A stretch of 64,000 nt of DNA, from the NCBI GenBank assembly GCA_910585405.1, contig CAJUDO010000002.1, positions 1 through 64,000 of the forward strand, written 5' to 3'. The stretch's first letter is position 1. Every line of letters starts with the position of its first letter. Shown piece after piece: positions 16,963 to 25,117 of the stretch. The notes below the pieces were generated by a model. The model saw only the letters and a program-made list of their open reading frames with translations. It ran no database searches and was not told the origin of the DNA. Made by a program: the position numbers and the translations under genes. Source of the stretch: an uncultured Peptococcaceae bacterium. GTDB lineage: Bacteria > Bacillota > Peptococcia > Peptococcales > Peptococcaceae.

Positions 16963-18312
16963 TTAAAAATTATATTGTTCTACCATAAAAATTGGCATGG
17001 TAATAATTTTGTCATGCGTACCGCCTTTTGTATTTCCTTTTAAATATAAAAGATAGTCCACTTTTCCCTGTTCCAAAGCTTTTTTAGCACTCTTTCCTGC
17101 ATTCTTCCCAGATTTCACTTCGACAGCATATTTTTTACTTTCGCCAATTGTCTGCACAAAGAAATCAATTTCTCCACCTTTGTAGGTTGCAAATGCAGGC
17201 ATTTCGAAAGCAATTTTTTCAGGATAATCCTGCCGTTTCTTTAAATTGATATACACATAATTCTCATTCAAAATTCCTTGCATCGTTGCATGATCCGCAC
17301 CAGCACGACTTAAATAATAGTGTGCTAAACCTACATCCATGAAAAAGCATCTACTTCTAGCCTTGAAATCCAATGGATCTAACTCAATCACCTTGCCGCA
17401 AAAACCAATTATACCTGAATGCTGCAACCAATTCATCGCACGATAACAAGTTACCTTTGAAATATTGCTAGAGTAATCTTTCACGACCAGTTTCTGTAAC
17501 TCTTCACTGATACTATCCTCTTCCAATCCCTTCTTTTCACGTAACAAAATGCGACTAATACTTAGGAAAATATTATCATACACTCCAAAATCCAAAATAT
17601 CCTCAAAATAACGCATCGATTCATTCAAAAAGGTCTGTATAATTTTCACCAGTTCCGCTTTCGCTTTTGCTATCTCACCGGACAAAATAAATTCTTCCAC
17701 AACTGCCGGATATCCACCGATTTGTGTGTACACATGATATAACTCTGAAATTTTCTCAAGTGTATTATTTGATAGCTCTTGTGCCCCACAATATGCTTGA
17801 TAAAGATTATCATCATTTGCCTGTAAAAATTCTTTAAACGACAATGTATACACTTGTATTTTTGTGACATCACCACTGGAAAAACGAAACTCCGGTTCCA
17901 AAACCCTTCCTAAATAACTTCCTGTTACAATAAAACGACACTGGAATTGCCTGGTAAATTCCCTTATCCGATTATAAATTTCAGCAGATTCTTGAATTTC
18001 ATCTATGATTACCACAGTTTCAGCGTCATCTGTAAATTGTTCGTCGTATAATTTAAATGCTTCATGTAACGGTTTCTCCGTTCTTTTTTGTCCAGGACTC
18101 CATTCTGTAGCCTGTCTATAACATTGCTGAAACTGTTTTCCACTCAATTCGAATAAATTTACATAAACTACATTCTTAAAGTTTTCTTCTGCAAATTTTC
18201 TTATAATATAGGTTTTTCCTACCTGCCTTGCCCCTGTTACTTCCAATGTAGTCTGCTTCTCAGACTTTTTCCATTCCAACAAATCCCGATATACACTACG
18301 TTTTAGATACAT
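16963..18312 (-). CDS. ATPase with DUF4143 (PF13173/PF13635 type)
   Basis: 449 residues from an ATG seven bases after GGAGGG. N-terminal ATPase: EVTGARQVGKTYIIRKF (Walker A), VVIIDEIQES (Walker B), RFIVTGSYLG. The C-terminal DUF4143 domain is nuclease-like, with FVQTIGESKKYAVEVKSGKNAG. These widespread, mobile proteins have no established role. A promoter block almost identical to that of the HipA-like gene lies just upstream (18350-18402). Confidence 0.85.
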   Translation of the reverse strand: MYLKRSVYRDLLEWKKSEKQTTLEVTGARQVGKTYIIRKFAEENFKNVVYVNLFELSGKQFQQCYRQATEWSPGQKRTEKPLHEAFKLYDEQFTDDAETVVIIDEIQESAEIYNRIREFTRQFQCRFIVTGSYLGRVLEPEFRFSSGDVTKIQVYTLSFKEFLQANDDNLYQAYCGAQELSNNTLEKISELYHVYTQIGGYPAVVEEFILSGEIAKAKAELVKIIQTFLNESMRYFEDILDFGVYDNIFLSISRILLREKKGLEEDSISEELQKLVVKDYSSNISKVTCYRAMNWLQHSGIIGFCGKVIELDPLDFKARSRCFFMDVGLAHYYLSRAGADHATMQGILNENYVYINLKKRQDYPEKIAFEMPAFATYKGGEIDFFVQTIGESKKYAVEVKSGKNAGKSAKKALEQGKVDYLLYLKGNTKGGTHDKIITMPIFMVEQYNF

Positions 18313-18349
18313 AGCGCATCCCTCCATATAGGCATTATACCGCTTAATG

Positions 18350-18402
18350 TAATATTACAAATAGAATTATACCGTAATAGATATAATTCTTCAAATAAAA
18401 CC
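18350..18402 (-). promoter_or_regulatory. Promoter, duplicated at 20788-20840
   Basis: On the minus strand TTGAAG (18389-18394), 17 bases, TATAAT (18366-18371) forms a strong promoter for the DUF4143 gene. The block, including the downstream TCTATTTGTAATATTA, is shared with the HipA-like gene promoter. Confidence 0.75.
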
Positions 18403-18436
18403 TTCACCCTTTCCTTCTACAGCATATAGAATTTCA

Positions 18437-19348
18437 TTAAATATAGGCCAGCTTTTGAAAACGCTTCTGGATGTTTTCCACATTTTCCTTCAATTTTTCA
18501 ATCAAAATACAGCTTCTCTTCATTCGCAAGGCTGTTTCTCCGACTACACCGCTTCCGGCAAATTGATCCAAGATAACTTCACCCTGTGTCGTTACAAAAG
18601 CCATAATCTGCTCTAACAAACTGCATGGCATTTCACTCTGATGAATCCTGTCCGTTTTCTTAACAGGGCCTATATCAAAACATGCGGGCAGCATCCCCTT
18701 CGCACCAGACATAAACACATCCTTGCCTAACTCTTTCATTCTCTTTTTATCAGGCCGTAAAGAACGGGCTTTTCCTTTTGAGAAAAACATAATGTCCTGC
18801 ATATTTTTCGCCTTACGACCAGTATTACTAACAAAACTACCTTTCTTCCATGGTACTTTGCTGTAATAAATAAATCCTGCTTTTTCAGCCATCTTTTTTA
18901 CTTCATACAAATACTCAAAATTGCTACTGTTTTCCTCTGGGAGTATTTCAATCAGAAAGCATCCCTCTTTTAACACTCTGGCTTTCTCTTGAAAATCCTG
19001 TTCGGTATATCGAAAACAATCATATTCGGCAAATGCCCGATTCCCACCATGATTTGATTTTTGATCCAGCCAAGGGTGATCTGCAATAATACAATCAATT
19101 GATTCTGCTTTCAAAAATGATAAATCTCTGCCATCACCCTCTAATAAAATACAAGTTTCCTTTTGCCCTTTTATACTGTAAACACCTCGTGCAATCTTTT
19201 CAAAACGTCTTCCTAAATTCTCATAAATTCTGGCTCTGACACTTTCTTTCGGCATATCTGGTTCACTTGCATAGGCTTCCTGTAAAGTAAATTCCTCTTG
19301 ATTCTGAAAACATTGCCATAAGCGTTCTGCTAATTTTGGTTTCATCAT
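18437..19348 (-). CDS. DNA methyltransferase (beta-type motif order)
   Basis: 303 residues; starts at one of two adjacent ATGs after GGAGG (first chosen). Motif IV reads IIADHPWLD, a variant of DPPY. Motif I (DQFAGSGVVGETAL) is near the C-terminus, so the order is IV then I as in beta-class N6-adenine/N4-cytosine enzymes. The N-terminal ~70 residues look like a DNA-binding helical domain (SVRARIYENLGRRFEKIARGVYSI). No cognate restriction enzyme is visible, so it is an orphan modification enzyme. A hairpin terminator lies just upstream of the chosen start. Confidence 0.8.
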   Translation of the reverse strand: MMKPKLAERLWQCFQNQEEFTLQEAYASEPDMPKESVRARIYENLGRRFEKIARGVYSIKGQKETCILLEGDGRDLSFLKAESIDCIIADHPWLDQKSNHGGNRAFAEYDCFRYTEQDFQEKARVLKEGCFLIEILPEENSSNFEYLYEVKKMAEKAGFIYYSKVPWKKGSFVSNTGRKAKNMQDIMFFSKGKARSLRPDKKRMKELGKDVFMSGAKGMLPACFDIGPVKKTDRIHQSEMPCSLLEQIMAFVTTQGEVILDQFAGSGVVGETALRMKRSCILIEKLKENVENIQKRFQKLAYI

Positions 19349-19370
19349 AATTCCTCCAAATAAGAAACAA

Positions 19371-19409
19371 ACGGGGAGTTGACCTCGTTTTGATTGGTCA
19401 ACTCCCCGT
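19371..19409 (-). terminator. Hairpin upstream of the methyltransferase
   Basis: 14-bp perfect arms (19371-19384, 19396-19409) have T-rich sequence on both sides. It likely ends transcripts coming from the HipA-like gene. Confidence 0.6.
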
Positions 19410-19461
19410 CTTTTTATTAAAATCAACCCTATTTTTTTTCATTGCTCTTTCATTGACTTTA

Positions 19462-19578
19462 CTATTTATATACCCTCTCAATCACACACTGATGTACCTT
19501 GCTCGCCTTATCATAATTAATACCAACTAGCACAACTTCACCTGCATAGTCTTGTAAAGCATTGCAATATTGCTTATA
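19462..19578 (-). pseudogene. Remnant of a second AAA/PD-(D/E)XK gene (C-terminal end only)
   Basis: The reading frame decodes to a 38-residue stretch, YKQYCNALQDYAGEVVLVG followed by INYDKASKVHQCVIERVYK, closely matching the C-terminus of the gene at 14139-15710. The rest of the gene is absent. The HipA-like gene begins its 3' end 21 bases away, so the older gene was probably replaced or deleted when that gene arrived. Confidence 0.75.
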
Positions 19579-19598
19579 TCAATCTATTTGTCTTTGGC

Positions 19599-20744
19599 TT
19601 AGCTTTCCAACAATTCCCGCACTCTATATTGAATAAATCGTTCCAACTGTTTTCTTCTTTTCGCCGAAAACTTAACCTTTGCTTTATTCGATTTATGCGG
19701 CTCAAATTCAAAATTAATCAGCTTCCGTAGTTGCTCACGTTGTTTTTGCCCCATCACAATCTGTGCAATATCATCGTGTTTTGCACCTGTTGCACTTACA
19801 CGAGTACTGGCATAGCTCTTTAGATCTTTAAAATCATCTTCCATTGCAAAATTAAACAAAGAATAGCCATTATCAAAAACAGGTGCTGGTCGCAAAATCT
19901 CACCTGTATGATTATCCCGCATCAGACCAAAATTTCCAAAATGTCGATCATCATTATAGATTACTGCGTCAAAAACCAACATACTGCACAGTTCGTCATA
20001 ATACATATTTCCCAATTTTCTATAATACTCTAAAACAGCCTGTAAACCTCCATTCTGAACCACTCGCCCAATTGGCACATATGAAGTGTTAATGTCTGTA
20101 AATAATTCACTATAGGAAGACAACATGCCCTTCCACATCCCTAGCTGATAGGGAACCGCATTTAAACCCATGGCATTTGCAATCTGGTAAGCATAAAATT
20201 CACTATAAGGTTCCATCCCTGTGTTGACTGCTCCGCTTGATCCGCCTTTAAACAGATATCGTTTGCCGTCACTCAAAACTCTCCAGCCTTTTGGCAAATT
20301 TCCATTTGTCGTGAGTTCCGGCGAAGAAGTAAAATGTGTGGAGACATTGGCCACACCTGTATATGCAATTAGAGATAATATTTTATCGAATTTATTTTCA
20401 TATAAATTAAACTCAGAAAATGTTCCATTAAAATCCGTTGGTACAACCCAATAGCAATCGTTTAATGATAACCCTTTACATATATCAATAATTCCTTTTA
20501 AATCATTTGCACTCAAATTTAAAGATTTTAAAATTTCATGTACAAACGCTCTACTTTTAGGAATCACTCTTTTTTGCAACCAGCGTTGAAGGCCCTCGTT
20601 TGTCAATTCCAAATCCATTGGAAAAATACTTACTTTATCTTCGCAAATATTTCTCAATGTAATTTCTAATCCATTTAATTTATCCACCCGCATAGAGAAA
20701 TAAACTAAATTATCATCATACTGCTTTAGGATATATTCACTCAC
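19599..20744 (-). CDS. HipA-like Ser/Thr kinase family protein
   Basis: 381 residues from a GTG seven bases after GAAGGAGG. The kinase core is visible in the second half: KRYLFKGGSSGAVNTGMEPYSEFYAYQIANAMG (ATP-binding Lys and helix), then YNDDRHFGNFGLMRD (catalytic loop) and APVFDNGYSLF (DFG-like metal-binding loop). HipA toxins phosphorylate tRNA synthetases and are paired with a HipB Xre antitoxin. No such gene adjoins this one, so it may be a self-contained or differently used kinase. The promoter lies at 20788-20840. Confidence 0.8.
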   Translation of the reverse strand: MSEYILKQYDDNLVYFSMRVDKLNGLEITLRNICEDKVSIFPMDLELTNEGLQRWLQKRVIPKSRAFVHEILKSLNLSANDLKGIIDICKGLSLNDCYWVVPTDFNGTFSEFNLYENKFDKILSLIAYTGVANVSTHFTSSPELTTNGNLPKGWRVLSDGKRYLFKGGSSGAVNTGMEPYSEFYAYQIANAMGLNAVPYQLGMWKGMLSSYSELFTDINTSYVPIGRVVQNGGLQAVLEYYRKLGNMYYDELCSMLVFDAVIYNDDRHFGNFGLMRDNHTGEILRPAPVFDNGYSLFNFAMEDDFKDLKSYASTRVSATGAKHDDIAQIVMGQKQREQLRKLINFEFEPHKSNKAKVKFSAKRRKQLERFIQYRVRELLES

Positions 20745-20787
20745 TGAAAAGCCTCCTTCCTCTTGCTGGAACATCAATTATCAATGA

Positions 20788-20840
20788 TAATATTACAAAT
20801 AGAATTATACCGTAAGCGCTTGTATTCTTCAAATAAAACC
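20788..20840 (-). promoter_or_regulatory. Promoter of the HipA-like gene, duplicate of 18350-18402
   Basis: TTGAAG (20827-20832), 17 bases, TATAAT (20804-20809) on the minus strand. The surrounding ~50 bp nearly match the block upstream of the DUF4143 gene. Confidence 0.75.
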
Positions 20841-20993
20841 GTATAGATTAATAAATATATTCGCCCATTATGTTTACCTTCATTATTCACAATATACAAA
20901 TCAACAAAACATCATTCACTATTTTCTCTTGCAATATGGTTTATTTTTCGGTATACTGATAGTAAGAAATGGCTTTAAATGAACATATTTTAG

Positions 20994-21413
20994 ATGTTCT
21001 ATATAGTTACAGATACAGGCACTGAAGAGATCGGACATTTAGAAATGATTGGTACCATGGTATATCAAATCATGGAAAATGCTTCGCTGTGCGAACTGAA
21101 AGAAGCCGGCCTGGACGGTTACTATACACTGCATGACCATGGTCTGTTTTATAGCGACCCCAACGGTTACAACTGGACCAGTGATTATATTTCAGGCATG
21201 GGAGACCCCATCACCGACCTCACCTCCAACATCGCAGCAGAACAGCGAGCTAAACAAACTTACGAATATCTGATGGACTTGGCCTGCAACGATGAGAGTG
21301 TATTAGCCCCGCTGCGGTTCTTACGGGCACGGGAAATCGTCCATTATCAACGCTTTGGTGAAGCTCTGGAAACTGTAAAAGAATATTACAACCAGAAAAA
21401 ATGCTTCTGCTAA
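20994..21413 (+). pseudogene. N-terminally truncated manganese catalase / CotJC-like protein
   Basis: 139 residues beginning VTDTGTEEIGHLEMIGTMVYQIMENA, which matches the middle of CotJC/manganese catalase. SNIAAEQRAKQTYEYLMDL and FLRAREIVHYQRFGEAL carry the remaining diiron/dimanganese ligands. About 60-70 N-terminal residues, including the first metal ligands, are missing, and a TAG precedes the ATG in frame. No SD is clear. The upstream DNA does not encode the missing part, so this is probably a broken gene. Confidence 0.7.
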
Positions 21414-21518
21414 TTGAGCTTTCTTATGATGGCAATAACGAATAGTCGCGTCTGAACGCAAGCATTTTATAAATGTAGGCGTTCTCGCGAACCATGCTCG
21501 TTGTACACAGCAAAAGGA

Positions 21519-21551
21519 CCGCCCCTTTCTAGACAAACTAGAAAGGGGCGG
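21519..21551. terminator. Strong bidirectional terminator
   Basis: Perfect 14-bp GC-rich arms (21519-21532, 21538-21551) with a 5-base loop lie between convergent genes. Confidence 0.85.
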
Positions 21552-21598
21552 CTGCATATCCGTATGTGTTTTTTCCTCCTGCTGCACTATATTTATTT

Positions 21599-22228
21599 TT
21601 AGCCAACCGTACGGTAGCATAATTCCCCATCTGCAATTGCAGCCCGACCGTTGGTCCACTCAATGACCTGCGCTTTAAAATTCGGGACATCTTCCTCCTC
21701 CACCCACACATGCAGATGTACTACATCTTCGTATACAACATCTCGGATGCCATATTGTTTCAGTTTCAATTGGTTTTGCAGTGAGCCTAAAAGCGTATAG
21801 TCCACGGAAACAATCACTGTTTGATATAATAGTCGTGTAATAATTTTTGCACTTTCTAAGGCGACTTTCGCACCTTTGGTATAGGCGCGCACCAAACCTC
21901 CCGTACCCAATTTTATCCCGCCGAAATAACGCGTGACTACAATGGCAACATTACGTACATTTTCTTTTTTTAGAACCTCCAACACCGGCACACCTGCTGT
22001 ACCCGACGGTTCGCCGTCGTCATTGCAGCGCTGCACTTCATTATGCTCTCCCAGTACATACGCTGGCACGTTGTGTGTGGCATCCCGATGTTTTTTCTTA
22101 ATTTCCTGAATAAAAGCCAATGCCGCTTCTTCATTTTCTACAGGTCTCGCGTAGCCGATAAAAGTTGATTTTTCAATCACAACCTCATCCTGCCCCAATT
22201 GCTCCACTGTGCGATACGTTTTTAACAT
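21599..22228 (-). CDS. yigZ: YigZ / IMPACT family protein
   Basis: 209 residues: the UPF0029 N-terminal domain (VIEKSTFIGYARPVENEEAALAFIQEIKKKHRDATHNVPAY, then NDDGEPSGTAGVPVLEVL and TRYFGGIKLGTGGLVRAY) plus the C-terminal DUF1949 ferredoxin-like domain. This housekeeping family is linked to translation or protein quality control; its exact reaction is unknown. Starts at ATG after CGGAGG. Confidence 0.93.
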   Translation of the reverse strand: MLKTYRTVEQLGQDEVVIEKSTFIGYARPVENEEAALAFIQEIKKKHRDATHNVPAYVLGEHNEVQRCNDDGEPSGTAGVPVLEVLKKENVRNVAIVVTRYFGGIKLGTGGLVRAYTKGAKVALESAKIITRLLYQTVIVSVDYTLLGSLQNQLKLKQYGIRDVVYEDVVHLHVWVEEEDVPNFKAQVIEWTNGRAAIADGELCYRTVG

Positions 22229-22350
22229 ATATTCCTCCGTTTTCCCAGCTTTATTTATCGAAATCAGAAATCGCTTTCATTTATAAAATTTCATTTTATA
22301 TTTTAGCACATTGCCCTGCCTCTCCTCAATGCTTCTTTTTCAGGTATTTT

Positions 22351-22466
22351 TGTGCATAACTGCATTGATAAATCTGTGGATAATGTGGATAACTTTGTGT
22401 ATAACCTATAAATCGGGATTTTTCCTGTGCATAGTTAGTGGATTTCTTTCCGTGGTCTGTGCATAA
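22351..22466 (+). other. Cluster of six DnaA boxes
   Basis: Reverse-complement boxes TGTGNATAA occur at 22351-22359, 22375-22383, 22384-22392 (abutting), 22396-22404 and 22458-22466. One more with a single mismatch is at 22426-22434. All six face the same way within 116 bp, and AT-rich sequence follows. The gap 22229-22621 holds no gene. It could be a chromosomal origin, or a DnaA titration or reactivation site. Confidence 0.7.
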
Positions 22467-22621
22467 ACAATAAAATGAATTTTTTTCTCTCTTTTCCTGC
22501 ATATCGCACTATCCTATTTCTATTTTTTTTGCAAAATCTGAAAAAGATGTTTGTCAAATGGTTAATTTTACAGTACAATATAATTATTATAAAAATATTT
22601 AGACTATTGGAGTGATGATGT

Positions 22622-22996
22622 ATGAATAACTTACCTCAGATTAATGCTGAGCAGTTTAATCAAATTACACAAGAGAATAAAGAAACTTGTATTGTTGTAT
22701 TCTCAAAAGAAACTTGCTCTGTTTGCAAACAATTGGCCCCCGTTGCAGAAAAGATGGCTGCCTTGTTTGAAGGTCAGGTCCATTTCTATAGTATGGATGT
22801 AAAAACAGCAGATGGCTTGGCTACATTCAAATCGCTACAATTAATGGGCGTACCCCAGTCGGTATTCTTCCTGAATGGAGAAATGAAACAATCTCTTCCT
22901 GGCGCGTTAAGTGAGTCCATCTTCAAAAAAGAAATCAATGATATGATTAATCCGAAAAAAGGATTGTTAGGAAAATTGAAAGGCTTGTTTAAATAA
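22622..22996 (+). CDS. Thioredoxin-like protein
   Basis: 124 residues with a thioredoxin fold. The active site is FSKETCSVCKQLAP (C-S-V-C instead of C-G-P-C), and the cis-Pro is in LMGVPQSVFFLNG. The C-terminal tail (NPKKGLLGKLKGLFK) is a basic amphipathic segment beyond the usual domain. GGAG precedes the ATG. A strong terminator follows, so it is monocistronic, downstream of the DnaA-box gap. Confidence 0.88.
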   Translation: MNNLPQINAEQFNQITQENKETCIVVFSKETCSVCKQLAPVAEKMAALFEGQVHFYSMDVKTADGLATFKSLQLMGVPQSVFFLNGEMKQSLPGALSESIFKKEINDMINPKKGLLGKLKGLFK

Positions 22997-23086
22997 GAGA
23001 TGTCCACCATACGAAGAAACCGTCGGCGAGGATACTGGCTGACTTGTCAGTGCATTACAAGAAAAAATAATACGTTCGAAAAAGAA

Positions 23087-23130
23087 ACGCAGCGACGCAA
23101 TCTATAACGATTACGTTGCTGCGCTTTTTT
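23087..23130 (+). terminator. Terminator after the thioredoxin-like gene
   Basis: A long stem of the form CGCAGC...GCTGCG is followed by TTTTTT on the plus strand. Confidence 0.75.
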
Positions 23131-23197
23131 GACGTTTATTTTCTGTTGTCATCACACCGCAAATATGAAGTGAGAGAAAAAATAACAACCTGACACA

Positions 23198-23248
23198 AAA
23201 ACCCTAACAGAAATCTTCCTTCCGCAAAGGAAATTTCTATTAGGGTTT
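23198..23248 (-). terminator. Terminator of the nfo-to-bofA gene run
   Basis: AAACCCTAA...TTAGGGTTT arms enclose an inner stem. T-rich sequence follows on the minus strand downstream of bofA. Confidence 0.75.
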
Positions 23249-23273
23249 CATGTTTCTTGTGAAATTTTGGGGC

Positions 23274-23546
23274 TCATATTAAAAGAAAATACAGTACGGA
23301 AATCAATAACAAGCCCGGCAAACCTAATATCGCCACCAACAGGACCGTCACCGGATTAATGGGCAAATGTATGCCCCAGTACTCGCCAACAATACTGATA
23401 AAGCACAAAATCACCACTGATAATACTGAATTTAACAACAGCTTCAGCATCATCTGCACTGGCGCAGTGGCCAGACGGGCTATGAGAAAGATCAAAGCCA
23501 CAGCAAAAAAAACAAACAATACAGTCTCCATCTGGATATGCGTCAT
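23274..23546 (-). CDS. bofA: Pro-sigma-K processing inhibitor BofA family protein
   Basis: 90 residues from the ATG after GGGGGGATC. Two to three hydrophobic helices (VLFVFFAVALIFLIARLA, LLLNSVLSVVILCFISIVG) and the family end VTVLLVAILGLPGLLLISVLYFLL. In Bacillus BofA holds the SpoIVFB protease inactive in the forespore membrane. Its neighbour encodes a DUF2508 (YaaL) protein, as in the recR-yaaL-bofA cluster, although recR is not here. Confidence 0.88.
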   Translation of the reverse strand: MTHIQMETVLFVFFAVALIFLIARLATAPVQMMLKLLLNSVLSVVILCFISIVGEYWGIHLPINPVTVLLVAILGLPGLLLISVLYFLLI

Positions 23547-23605
23547 AACAGATCCCCCCGGCATTTTATTCTGTTTTATCCTATGCGGCAGGACTGCATG
23601 TTATG

Positions 23606-23800
23606 TCAGCGAACTGGAATATTTTCACAAGTCAAGGATTCGCATTTTGCCAAGCGCAACAAATATTCGTAACGTCTTTCCGCTGCCATCACCTGATAAA
23701 TTACTGCATCAATCAACGCCGGATCGCTTACCTCATTATACACACTCTGTGCATTGTGCCATTGATTCCGCGCTTCCTCCAATTCCAACGCCAAGTCCAC
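23606..23800 (-). CDS. DUF2508 (YaaL-type) protein
   Basis: 64 residues from a GTG eight bases after TGGAGG; the longer upstream frame is not supported. VDLALELEEARNQWHNAQSVYNEVSDPALIDAVIYQVMAAERRYEYLL matches the DUF2508 helical hairpin. It precedes bofA in the same direction, the classic yaaL-bofA order. Function unknown. Confidence 0.85.
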   Translation of the reverse strand: MDLALELEEARNQWHNAQSVYNEVSDPALIDAVIYQVMAAERRYEYLLRLAKCESLTCENIPVR

Positions 23801-23969
23801 ATTGACCACCTCCAGAAATGCAAACAAGCAACAAATTTTTTCAACTTTGTTTTCATAGTATGCACTTATGAAGCAAAAAATAATCACTTTTTCATTTTGA
23901 TTCCACACTCGATATAAAAAAACAGACAAACTTCTATACGCAATCAGAAATTTGCCCGTTTTTTGCAGT

Positions 23970-24188
23970 TTATTCATTTTGTTCTGTAGATTCTGCTGGT
24001 GCATGGGACAACAGTATTTTTTTAATGGATTTTTCCAATTTTATGCGGGGAATCCACACTTGATGCCCGCAATTGGTACAGCGGATACGAAAATCCATCC
24101 CCACACGCATAATCTCCCACTGATTGCCGCCGCAGGGATGATTTTTGCGAGTCTGCACAATATCACCTACATACAATTTCATTGGCAT
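23970..24188 (-). CDS. DUF951 family protein
   Basis: 72 residues from the ATG nine bases after AAGGGAG. The family core reads YVGDIVQTRKNHPCGGNQWEIMRVGMDFRIRCTNCGHQVWIPRIKLEKSIKKIL, with one CxxC pair that probably binds zinc. DUF951 genes often sit near the replication origin of Bacillota beside an MscS gene, as here. Confidence 0.9.
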   Translation of the reverse strand: MPMKLYVGDIVQTRKNHPCGGNQWEIMRVGMDFRIRCTNCGHQVWIPRIKLEKSIKKILLSHAPAESTEQNE

Positions 24189-24211
24189 ACTTGTCAACTC
24201 CCTTCTTTTAT

Positions 24212-25117
24212 TTATTTCACCAACTGAATTTTAGGATAAGATATTTCCACATTTGCTGCTTCTAACGCTGTTTTTATTTCTTTGCGCAGTTCCCGCTCAA
24301 TGGGTAATTGCTTCCAATTCCACGCTGTAAAGGTAGCCCTCACTGTTACAGCAGAATCTGCCAGTGCAATGGCGCCCACCACGTTGGGCTGTTCCTCCAA
24401 ATCGTCCTGATATTGCTGCGCCACTTTATCACAGGCTTGCTGCATAACAGCAATGGCATGCTCCAAATTTTCCTCATAAGCAATCCCGACATCTACAAAA
24501 CCTCTCTGAGCAGCTCGACTGTAATTAATTACCTTGCCAATACTGCCGTTAGCAATAATCATCAGATGCCCATCCACCGTCTGCACTTTAGTCGTTTTCA
24601 TACCGATCTCTTTCACTTGGCCCTGCACAGTGTCAATCTGGACATACTCACCTACAGCATACTGATCCTCCAGTACAATGAAAATCCCGCTCATCAAATC
24701 CTGTACAATACTCTGCGCGCCAAAGGCTACCGCCAGACTGACTACCCCTGCACCGGCAATGATGGTCGTCACTGAAAATCCTATCATATCCAAGCAGGTG
24801 ATAATGCCTATAAAATATAGCACATAGCTGACAATACTCTTGAAAAGTTTTGATAATGTATGTAACCTCTTTTCCTCCAATGCCACCGCATCATTTTTGC
24901 TCAACGTCATTGTAAGGCGATTGCGAAACAGCTTATCAATCAAATGACAGGCAATCTGCCGAATCAAAAGCACCAGTATGATCACGATCATAATTTTTAC
25001 GGCAATTCCTGCATAACTCCACAGCGCCTCTTTGGAAAAGAGTCCAAATAAATACTTCGTCACCTCTGGATCAGGTTGTAAGTCCATATTCTCCATAACT
25101 TGTTCTACTTCGTCCAT
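24212..25117 (-). CDS. MscS-family mechanosensitive ion channel
   Basis: 301 residues; the start at 25117 follows GAAGGAG at 11 bases. N-terminal helices (VKIMIVIILVLLIRQIACHLI and the next hydrophobic run) lead to the pore-lining segment TTIIAGAGVVSLAVAFGAQSIVQDLMSGIFIVLEDQYAVGEYVQI, then the MscS beta domain and C-terminal domain. It releases small solutes on hypo-osmotic shock. Its start overlaps the end of the HEAT-repeat gene by ~47 bp. Confidence 0.92.
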   Translation of the reverse strand: MDEVEQVMENMDLQPDPEVTKYLFGLFSKEALWSYAGIAVKIMIVIILVLLIRQIACHLIDKLFRNRLTMTLSKNDAVALEEKRLHTLSKLFKSIVSYVLYFIGIITCLDMIGFSVTTIIAGAGVVSLAVAFGAQSIVQDLMSGIFIVLEDQYAVGEYVQIDTVQGQVKEIGMKTTKVQTVDGHLMIIANGSIGKVINYSRAAQRGFVDVGIAYEENLEHAIAVMQQACDKVAQQYQDDLEEQPNVVGAIALADSAVTVRATFTAWNWKQLPIERELRKEIKTALEAANVEISYPKIQLVK

